A DNA stretch of 8,004 nucleotides from a bacterium (GTDB taxonomy: Bacteria; JAMORN01): positions 1-8,004 of the forward strand of contig JAMORN010000127.1 of NCBI GenBank assembly GCA_027063545.1, read 5' to 3'. The notes under the pieces are model-generated. The model was given only the letters and a program-made list of their open reading frames with translations. It did not search any database and was not told the origin of the DNA. Below, one piece after another: positions 1-6,098 of the stretch. Both the position numbers and the translations under genes were made by a program. Position 1 is the stretch's first letter. The number at the start of each line of letters is the position of its first letter.

Positions 1-1
1 G

Positions 2-1606
2 GTAGGGGTGTTTTCTCCGCTTGATGTAGGAGGTTTTTTAAATCCAAATAGTTTAGGAATTTCTACTCCATATTTAGATGCTTGGAATAGATATTATTTA
101 GGTTGGTGTGATACTAATTTTATAGTAACAAATGATAGTTTATATGTTTTGGATACTAATAAGGTTGGGGTTATAGATATAAATAATAAAGAGTTTTATT
201 TAATTTCTTATAGAAAAAGACCTAAAAGCATAAAAATATATTATAGGGAGAATTCTTTAGATCCAATAGAAAAAGAGATAACAATTAAAGGTAGTGTGGA
301 TAATTTATTAGAGAATTTTACAAATGGTAATTTTAAGGGGATAATTACTAAAGTAGAAGGCTATGATTGGATTCTACCTTCATCTGGAGGATTGGTTTGG
401 TATGTAAATAGGGATATAATAAACAAATACTTTACAGAGGATAGAATTAATACAGAAGAGTTTTCTGGTATAAATGGGGTTGAACTAATAGAACAAGATA
501 GAAATCAGTCTATTGGATATGATGAGTATTATAATTTTTACGGAGAGAAGGTTTTTGATTATGGAACAGAAGATGATATGTTTTCTTTAGGGGATTCTAT
601 CTCTTTAATTTCATTTTTATATGATAAATTTATAGATACAAAAATATTTTTTTATAAACTGTTTGATGATTCTATTCTAGTATATAGAAGTTCATATTTT
701 AAATCTTATATAGATTTTTCAGATACTTTATTTAATTATAGTTATAATAAAAATTTAAATGATTCTGTAATAAATTTTTATATAAATGGCGAGGAATATT
801 ATCTTAGACTATTTGATAAGAAAATTTATAATAGTTTTATAGATGATACTTTATATTTAAATAGTTTTATAAAAAAGGTTTTATTAATAAAGGATAAAAA
901 ATTGCCCCTTTTTAATATTTTGGTTCTTTTAGTAAATGGGAATTTAAATCTTTACTCTATAAATAACAATGATGTATTGGTAGATAATGTGTTAGATGAT
1001 AAAGAAGTAAAAGATATATTTATAGGTAAAAAAGAAAATTCAGATTATGTTATAATATTGGGTGAAGACTATCTTGACCTTAGAAGTTCAAATTTTTCTA
1101 AACTTTACATAACAGAAGGATATTTTTCTTTGACAAAAACATTTTCTCCTTTTCCATTATATCTTGATAGTATAGCTATTATTGATAGTTTTTATGTGGG
1201 GAAAAATTACTTTATTTTCAAAGAGGATAGTTTATATTTAAAGGTAGATTTATCTTTATTCTTAGATTCAATTTTTCTTTATAAAATCTATAGTATTGAA
1301 GACAATAATCAAAGTATTTCTATTGATAAATTTTTTGTTTTACCAAATCCTATAAAAAGATCAAAGGTTAATAGAATAAAATTTTTCTATTCTTTAACCC
1401 AAAAACCTACAAAAGTAAATATAGTGATATATAATTTAGAACCTAAAAAAGTTTTAACCCTTTCTGATATTCCAGCAAATATTGGATATAATACCTATAT
1501 TCTTCCAATAAATTCTTTAAAAAACGATTTATATATTGCAAAAATAGTTGTATATTATAATAATTATAAAATTGAAAAAAATACAAAATTTGTTATAATA
1601 AAATAA
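2..1606 (+). CDS. M6 family (immune inhibitor A-like) secreted metalloprotease, C-terminal part, with FlgD/T9SS-like C-terminal domain
   Basis: This gene is cut by the left window edge. The frame is open from base 2, and the GTG at base 8 is most likely an internal codon, because the protein begins in the middle of a known domain. Residues are counted from that GTG. Around residues 22-33, PYLDAWNRYYLGW matches the segment that follows the HExxH zinc site in M6/InhA proteases (consensus like P.HLDAW.K..LGW). Around 123-131, SSGGLVWYV matches the family's G.GLLIWHID strand, and around 155-195, GVELIEQD followed by a D/E-rich stretch matches its GV.L.EADG...DPF region. The zinc-binding HExxHxxGxxD must lie upstream and is not visible. 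Residues about 225-430 are beta-rich and not recognised. Residues about 442-532 (PNPIKRSK..., ending KFVIIK) look like the Ig-like FlgD/T9SS type A sorting module of secreted FCB-type proteins. I infer an extracellular or surface peptidase. It ends TAA, 1 nt before the next gene. Confidence 0.82.
   Translation, partial: VGVFSPLDVGGFLNPNSLGISTPYLDAWNRYYLGWCDTNFIVTNDSLYVLDTNKVGVIDINNKEFYLISYRKRPKSIKIYYRENSLDPIEKEITIKGSVDNLLENFTNGNFKGIITKVEGYDWILPSSGGLVWYVNRDIINKYFTEDRINTEEFSGINGVELIEQDRNQSIGYDEYYNFYGEKVFDYGTEDDMFSLGDSISLISFLYDKFIDTKIFFYKLFDDSILVYRSSYFKSYIDFSDTLFNYSYNKNLNDSVINFYINGEEYYLRLFDKKIYNSFIDDTLYLNSFIKKVLLIKDKKLPLFNILVLLVNGNLNLYSINNNDVLVDNVLDDKEVKDIFIGKKENSDYVIILGEDYLDLRSSNFSKLYITEGYFSLTKTFSPFPLYLDSIAIIDSFYVGKNYFIFKEDSLYLKVDLSLFLDSIFLYKIYSIEDNNQSISIDKFFVLPNPIKRSKVNRIKFFYSLTQKPTKVNIVIYNLEPKKVLTLSDIPANIGYNTYILPINSLKNDLYIAKIVVYYNNYKIEKNTKFVIIK
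1572..1599 (+). promoter_or_regulatory. Near-consensus sigma70-type promoter inside the end of the M6 protease gene
   Basis: TTGAAA at 1572-1577 (5 of 6 to TTGACA), a 16-nt spacer and TATAAT at 1594-1599 (6 of 6) lie within the last codons of the upstream gene. The predicted transcription start falls at about 1605-1608, on or just before the ATG at 1608, so a transcript from here would be leaderless. The sequence is very AT-rich, which raises the chance of accidental matches, but both hexamers and the spacing are good together. The downstream gene could also be read from the upstream operon promoter by termination-reinitiation across TAACATG. Confidence 0.5.
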
Positions 1607-1607
1607 C

Positions 1608-4592
1608 ATGAAAAAAGTTAAAGTATTTTCAATATTTTTTTTTATTATTTTATATAGATTAGTTTTTTCTTATCCTTCTAATATGCTTGATTTCAATAAT
1701 AATCCTAGATATTTAGTAACAGAATCAAAATATTTTAGATTTTACTATCCTTATTCATTTAGGAAAGTAATGCCACTTATTATGGCATATGGAGATATTG
1801 TTTTTGATAGTTTAACTAATTTTTTTGGTTATAAACCAAAGGAAAAGACTGATGTAATTATTAATGATGCTGATTTTTCAAATGGTTGGGCAGCAGCAGG
1901 TATTAATACAATAGCACTTTGGCCTACTGGAATGGAGTATCTTTTAAGGGGGACCCATGAGTGGTTAAGAGATGTTTTTGCTCATGAATTTACTCATATA
2001 ATTACTATTCAGCCGTTATATAAATCAACTCCTTCTATTTCAGATATAAGAATAGGATATTTTTCTTCTCAAGATGAGAAAAATTACAAATCGTTGATGA
2101 TAGCAATTCCTTTTAATATTGCACCTATTTGGTTTTTGGAAGGCTTAGCCCAGTATGGTTCTTATACAATGCAGGGAGATAGATTTGATTCTCATCGTAA
2201 AATGATGTTAAGAGTTGATGCGTTTAATAATAATCTTTTAACCTTAAATGAGATAAAAGTCTTTTCAAAAAATGGTAGGGATGCAGAAAGGGTTTATAAT
2301 CATGGATTTTCTCTGGTAAAGTATATAATAGAAAACTATGGAAGAGATAAGGTAGTTGAGGTTATAAAAAATACATCAAAACTATCAAATATTACTTTTG
2401 ATATGAGTTTTAAGAGGACAATGGGGATTTCATTAAAAGATGTATATAAAAATTGGAAAGATTCTTTAAAGAGGGATGCAGATAGTATTTATAACGTTTT
2501 AAAGGATTCATTAACAGAAGTTAAGGTTTTAACTAATATTGGTTATTATAATGTTTATCCTTTTTTTAATCAAGGAGATTTATTTTATCTTTCCACATAC
2601 AAAACTGATTTTGGTCCTTTGTTTTTATTTAAAAATGGGAAACTTTTAAAAGAAGGGGTTAATTTTTCATTTTCTTTATCTCCTGATAGATCTTTTTATG
2701 TAATGGCAACTTTTGGTAAGCGGGGTGCTTTTTATAAAGACCTTTATATTTATTATTTAAAAGATAAGAATAAATTAAAGGTTAGAAAAAAGAAACTTCT
2801 ATGGAAAAGATCAAGAATTATCTATACAGCAATCTCTCCAGATTCTCGTTTTATCGCTTATGTAAGGAATAAACCAGGATATAGTGTAATTGGTATTATA
2901 GATACTTCCGGAAAAAAGATTATAGAGTTTGATAAGATTGAGGACAAAAGAGCGATTTTTTATACACCTAGATGGGATGATAGTTCCCAAAAGGTATTTT
3001 TTTCATATTTTACTGATGAAAGTAGAAATATTGGAGTTTTTGATTTAGAGAAAAAAACTATAACCCCTATTATAAATGAAAAATATTACGATGAACGAGA
3101 TCCTTTTTATTATAAAGGCAAATTATATTTCTCTGCGGACTATAATAACGATATTTTTAATATATATATGTACGATTTAAAAACAAAAAAATTGTATAAA
3201 ATTACTAATTTATTTTCAGGTGGTTTTATGCCAACTGTTAATGGTGATAGTTTAATCTTTGTTGAGTATAGAAGAAATGGTTATCAAGTAGTTTTAGATA
3301 CAAGTTTAGTTCAAAAAGAATTTTTTGTTATAAAAAGAGAAGGCTATACTGGGCTTCATATAAAAGTAAAAAAATACTCTATAAAGTATAATACAAAAAA
3401 ATACTATCCATATCCAACAAAACATATATTCTCTCCAACAGTTTATTCTGATTATTTAGGAGAAGAGAGGACACTAAAAACAGGTTTGAGTGGATTTTTC
3501 TTTGATCCACTTATGAGGGTAAATTTAGGACTTTATGGTGCTGTAAATCTTTTAAATATTACTGATTATGGAAGGGATATTGATTTTGGTTATATGGCTC
3601 AGTTTAAACTTCTTCCATTTACAATTTATAATGAAGGATCTTATTCTAAGGTAAAGGATACTGTTATGTATAAAGAGGAGATAAATGATAGTATAATTGT
3701 AGATAATATAAACTATATTACATTTCAAGATGGTATTTCATTAAGATACCAGATAAATAGAATATCCAAATTTCATCTTTTTTATAAATATATTTCTGCA
3801 AGTACAAGTTTTTATAATAATCCTGTAGTAGATTTTAACTACACCTTTTATAAGGGATATAGTATAGGTCTTATGTATACAATAATGTCAGAGGAGTTTA
3901 GAAAAGAGTTTTTAATAGATCCAAGAGGACTTTTTGTTAAATTTAGAGCGACCTATAATAACGATAAATTAATGAAAAGAGGAAACTTTTATGAGGTATT
4001 TTACTATACCCCAGCAGGTGTATTAAAGCCAAGGGATACAACTTATGTTTATCCATCTATGTATATCTCAACATCATATTATACTAAATTTTTTAAGTTT
4101 GATAATATAACATTAGGTATTGATTTAAATTATCTAACATTTTTCAATACAGAGATTGATAGTTTCTTTTATATTCCAAACTCCGGGCTTATGGGGATAA
4201 CAAGTTATCCTTTAAAAAAGGATAGAAATACATGGTACTATTCAGGAACTAATAACCTATATTTTAGATCCTTTTTTAGATTCCCAATAATATCTCATAT
4301 AGATAAGAGTATAGGTTTTATGTATATAGATAGATTCTATTCAACAATATTTTATGAATACGCATTAAGTACAGACCATTTATTTAAACTTTCAGATTTT
4401 TCTAATTCTTTAAAAGGTGTTGGGTTCTCTTTTAGGTTAGAGAATATTTTAGGAAGTTCTTATCCTTTTTTAATAGAGTTTATAACCTCAACTCCTTTAG
4501 AAAACTATAAACCAAATTTTTATAATACTATTTTTTATATAAAAGCAGGATTAAGTCTTGATTATATAAAAAATATAGATGCTATCTTTTAA
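1608..4592 (+). CDS. Peptidase MA-like metalloprotease with TolB-like beta-propeller and C-terminal outer-membrane barrel
   Basis: The 994-residue protein starts with a signal peptide: KK near the N-terminus, a hydrophobic core at residues 7-19 and probable cleavage near VFS-YP at 21-22. Residues about 30-290 form a gluzincin-type peptidase-MA domain. H126-E127-F128-T129-H130 is the HExxH zinc motif and E178 in WFLEGLAQY (175-183) is the likely third zinc ligand, so the site looks intact. Residues about 305-580 carry TolB/WD40-like propeller repeats, with LSPD and ISPD motifs near 357-360 and 409-412, YTPRWDD around W456, and the SADYNNDIFNIY...LYKITN pattern near 512-540. From about residue 600 to the end there are alternating aromatic beta strands typical of a BamA/Omp85-like or related surface barrel, ending in Phe. 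I infer an outer-membrane-anchored protease with periplasmic or surface domains; the substrate is unknown. The start has no Shine-Dalgarno and lies 1 nt after the upstream stop. Its stop shares TTAA with the convergent gene. Confidence 0.85.
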   Translation: MKKVKVFSIFFFIILYRLVFSYPSNMLDFNNNPRYLVTESKYFRFYYPYSFRKVMPLIMAYGDIVFDSLTNFFGYKPKEKTDVIINDADFSNGWAAAGINTIALWPTGMEYLLRGTHEWLRDVFAHEFTHIITIQPLYKSTPSISDIRIGYFSSQDEKNYKSLMIAIPFNIAPIWFLEGLAQYGSYTMQGDRFDSHRKMMLRVDAFNNNLLTLNEIKVFSKNGRDAERVYNHGFSLVKYIIENYGRDKVVEVIKNTSKLSNITFDMSFKRTMGISLKDVYKNWKDSLKRDADSIYNVLKDSLTEVKVLTNIGYYNVYPFFNQGDLFYLSTYKTDFGPLFLFKNGKLLKEGVNFSFSLSPDRSFYVMATFGKRGAFYKDLYIYYLKDKNKLKVRKKKLLWKRSRIIYTAISPDSRFIAYVRNKPGYSVIGIIDTSGKKIIEFDKIEDKRAIFYTPRWDDSSQKVFFSYFTDESRNIGVFDLEKKTITPIINEKYYDERDPFYYKGKLYFSADYNNDIFNIYMYDLKTKKLYKITNLFSGGFMPTVNGDSLIFVEYRRNGYQVVLDTSLVQKEFFVIKREGYTGLHIKVKKYSIKYNTKKYYPYPTKHIFSPTVYSDYLGEERTLKTGLSGFFFDPLMRVNLGLYGAVNLLNITDYGRDIDFGYMAQFKLLPFTIYNEGSYSKVKDTVMYKEEINDSIIVDNINYITFQDGISLRYQINRISKFHLFYKYISASTSFYNNPVVDFNYTFYKGYSIGLMYTIMSEEFRKEFLIDPRGLFVKFRATYNNDKLMKRGNFYEVFYYTPAGVLKPRDTTYVYPSMYISTSYYTKFFKFDNITLGIDLNYLTFFNTEIDSFFYIPNSGLMGITSYPLKKDRNTWYYSGTNNLYFRSFFRFPIISHIDKSIGFMYIDRFYSTIFYEYALSTDHLFKLSDFSNSLKGVGFSFRLENILGSSYPFLIEFITSTPLENYKPNFYNTIFYIKAGLSLDYIKNIDAIF

Positions 4593-5245
4593 CTAACAAT
4601 TCTGTTAAATTTTATTGAAACAGCGCTAATATTAAATAATTTTAAAATATTCTTAAAAGCAACTTCATAGGAAATATATTTTTGTCTATATTGTTTATAA
4701 ATATCTTTTAATTTTATAAATAAATCGTATACTTCAGGTATTTTTTTAAGTTCATCTACATATTTTGCTGTTTCTTTAGGAATTATGTAATAGGCTTGTA
4801 ATACTAAGAGAAGTAATATAACTACACTTAATGAAATAGTTCCATGTTTTAGTTTATAAATTTTTGATATTTTTACAGAGTTTATATACTCATCTATTTC
4901 TTTTAATAACTTTTGTTCATATTGGATAGGAACTATATCAAATTCATATTTAAGAAGTTTAACAACTTTCTCCATTAAAAGTAATCTTTCAATGTAGTCT
5001 TTAACTAAATTAACCTCTGGATCCAAAGATAAAGGTATAGGAATCTTTTCTATATCAATAATAGTGGCATATATATACTTTAAAATTATATCTTCAGTAT
5101 AGTTTCTTAACTTTTTAATATCATTATTGTTAGTTGTTGTTAAGTTTTTTATAATCTTCTCTGTTATTTTTACTGCATTGTTATTAATTATACTTAAATT
5201 ATTTTTATAATTCTGTTCAATAGTAGTTCGAATTTGTTTATACAT
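4589..5245 (-). CDS. Unrecognised 218-residue protein with one transmembrane helix
   Basis: I do not recognise a family. The reading frame starts at an ATG (complement of 5243-5245) with an in-frame TAA seven codons upstream, so no earlier start is available. Residues 1-130 are charged, Lys/Ile/Asn-rich and mostly helical in appearance, with heptad-like stretches around 80-125 that may form a coiled coil. Residues about 135-155 (SLSVVILLLLVLQAYYIIP core) form one hydrophobic membrane segment. Residues 156-218 are again charged and helical. There is no signal peptide at the N-terminus, so the long N-terminal part is probably cytoplasmic and the C-terminal part outside, or the reverse; the basic SKIYKLKH just before the helix favours a cytoplasmic N-terminus by the positive-inside rule. 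It lies 88 nt downstream of the pseudouridine synthase gene on the same strand, but has its own candidate promoter and ribosome binding site. Base composition matches its neighbours, supporting a real gene. Confidence 0.65.
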   Translation of the reverse strand: MYKQIRTTIEQNYKNNLSIINNNAVKITEKIIKNLTTTNNNDIKKLRNYTEDIILKYIYATIIDIEKIPIPLSLDPEVNLVKDYIERLLLMEKVVKLLKYEFDIVPIQYEQKLLKEIDEYINSVKISKIYKLKHGTISLSVVILLLLVLQAYYIIPKETAKYVDELKKIPEVYDLFIKLKDIYKQYRQKYISYEVAFKNILKLFNISAVSIKFNRIVS

Positions 5246-5256
5246 ATTTCTTTGAA

Positions 5257-5262
5257 CCCTTC
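5257..5262 (-). promoter_or_regulatory. Weak Shine-Dalgarno-like site of the 218-residue gene
   Basis: On the minus strand the sequence GAAGGG precedes the ATG by 11 nt. This is purine-rich and partly complementary to the anti-Shine-Dalgarno, but the spacing is long. It is the only such site near any of the four visible gene starts. Confidence 0.3.
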
Positions 5263-5267
5263 TTTAA

Positions 5268-5309
5268 CTAATTTTTTTCTCTATTATTATAATATAATAA
5301 AAAAATTAG
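5268..5309. repeat. Inverted repeat with perfect 11-bp arms
   Basis: CTAATTTTTTT at 5268-5278 is the exact reverse complement of AAAAAAATTAG at 5299-5309. Inside, ATTAT at 5283-5287 pairs with ATAAT at 5294-5298, so a hairpin could have 11 plus 5 pairs, a 4-nt bulge and a 6-nt loop. It consists almost wholly of A-T pairs and is not followed by a T tract outside the stem on either strand, so it is not a standard intrinsic terminator. It surrounds the candidate -10 element of the downstream 218-residue gene. An operator, a weak terminator of the pseudouridine synthase transcript, or an AT-rich coincidence are all possible. Confidence 0.5.
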
Positions 5310-5318
5310 AAAAGTAAA
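5291..5318 (-). promoter_or_regulatory. Candidate promoter of the 218-residue gene
   Basis: On the minus strand TTTACT (complement of 5313-5318, 4 of 6 to TTGACA) is followed after 16 nt by TATATT (complement of 5291-5296, 5 of 6 to TATAAT). A perfect TATAAT also lies at the complement of 5286-5291, but with a 21-nt spacer. Transcription would begin near 5284, leaving a leader of roughly 39 nt that contains the weak Shine-Dalgarno. The match is modest and the region is almost entirely A/T. Confidence 0.35.
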
Positions 5319-5324
5319 GCGCTT
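5317..5324. repeat. AAGCGCTT palindrome, possible operator
   Basis: AAGCGCTT is a perfect 8-bp palindrome and the only G/C cluster in the 88-nt gap between the two minus-strand genes. It overlaps the candidate -35 hexamer (5313-5318) by two bases. It could be half of a repressor site; no second copy was noticed in the window. Confidence 0.25.
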
Positions 5325-5333
5325 AAATTAGAT

Positions 5334-6068
5334 TTACACAATAAAATTTAAAGCTTCTTTTAAATAAGTAAATATCTTAACTTTATATTCCCCCTCTTTT
5401 AAATCTAAATTTTTTAATTCAACTTTTCCAAATCTTATTCTTTGTAAATCAACAACTCTATATCCTACGCTTTGAAGCATTCTTCTTATTTGTCGTTTTT
5501 TCCCTTCAGTAATTGTGATTAAAAGTTCTCTATTTGATAGTTTTTTCACCTCTGCTTTTTTTGTTTTGATATTTTCAGGCTTTAAAATAATTCCATTCTG
5601 AAGTTTTTTAATATCCTCATTTCTTATCGGTTTATTTATAATAACCTTATATGTTTTTGGTATTTTATAAATAGGTCTTGAAAGTTGTTCTATTAGTTCT
5701 CCTTTATTGGTAAATATTAAAAGCCCTCTTGATTCATAATCAAGCCTTCCTATGTATTTTAAACTATGGTATTTTTTATCAAGTAGTTCATATACAGTTC
5801 TTCTTTTTTGTGGATCTTTTTTTGTGGTGATATAAAATCTAGGTTTATTTAAAATAAGAAGAATAGTTTGATTTTTGTATTCTAATTTTTCTCCATTAAA
5901 AAAAACTTTGTCATTTTCTATATCAACCCTGTAATAAGGCTCTTTTATTAATTTAGAATTTATTTCAACACTTTTTTGTTGAATTAATCTATCTGCTTCT
6001 CTTCTTGATATACCTAATGTATCTGCCAGAAATTTATTTAGTCTTAATTTTTTTTCTTTACTTTCCAT
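5334..6068 (-). CDS. rluB: RluB/RsuA-family rRNA pseudouridine synthase
   Basis: This 244-residue protein isomerises a specific uridine in ribosomal RNA to pseudouridine; in the cytoplasm, RluB relatives act on 23S rRNA and RsuA on 16S rRNA. Residues about 8-55 are the S4 RNA-binding domain (RLNKFLADTLGISRREADRLI, with the typical SRREAD turn). The catalytic domain follows: LNKP at 73-76, then GRLD at 107-110 with D110 as the catalytic aspartate in the RLDYESRGLLIFTNKGEL context. EGKKRQIRRML at 188-198 is the conserved basic motif of this branch. Length and domain order are normal and no key residue is missing. RluB is preferred over RsuA because of the EG..RQ.RRM form, but the exact target base is not decided by sequence alone. 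The ATG at 6068 fits because the S4 domain begins at residue 8. There is no Shine-Dalgarno. It is divergent from the glycosyltransferase gene over 30 bp. Confidence 0.92.
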   Translation of the reverse strand: MESKEKKLRLNKFLADTLGISRREADRLIQQKSVEINSKLIKEPYYRVDIENDKVFFNGEKLEYKNQTILLILNKPRFYITTKKDPQKRRTVYELLDKKYHSLKYIGRLDYESRGLLIFTNKGELIEQLSRPIYKIPKTYKVIINKPIRNEDIKKLQNGIILKPENIKTKKAEVKKLSNRELLITITEGKKRQIRRMLQSVGYRVVDLQRIRFGKVELKNLDLKEGEYKVKIFTYLKEALNFIV

Positions 6069-6098
6069 AGAATTATAAAATAATTTATTTTTATCTAT
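6069..6098. promoter_or_regulatory. 30-bp divergent intergenic region with back-to-back -10-like elements
   Basis: The gap is wholly A/T apart from one G and one C. For the plus-strand gene, TATTTT lies at 6086-6091, ending 7 nt before its ATG, with a weak TTTCCA 18 nt further upstream at 6062-6067; TATAAA at 6074-6079 is another choice. For the minus-strand gene, TATTTT is the complement of 6077-6082 (ends 8 nt before the ATG) and TATAAT the complement of 6072-6077 (ends 3 nt before it). Neither gene has room for, or shows, a Shine-Dalgarno. Any -35 elements must lie inside the opposite gene's first codons. Short leaderless or near-leaderless transcripts are inferred. Confidence 0.45.

Noticed and set aside
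8-10. GTG at base 8, preceded by GGTAGGG, as a true start of the M6 protease gene
   Set aside because: The frame is open to the left edge, and the first residues match the middle of the M6 protease domain, after the zinc site. There is also no signal peptide here. The gene is cut by the window edge.
4577-4613. Short hairpins AGAT-GCT-ATCT and TAACA-ATTC-TGTTA followed by T runs, as terminators for the convergent genes
   Set aside because: Stems of 4-5 A/T-rich pairs are too weak for a supported terminator call and are expected by chance at this base composition; both also lie in coding sequence.
5334-6068. rluB-based defence or toxin context
   Set aside because: The pseudouridine synthase is a normal full-length housekeeping enzyme with all key motifs, and no defence or toxin-like protein is next to it.
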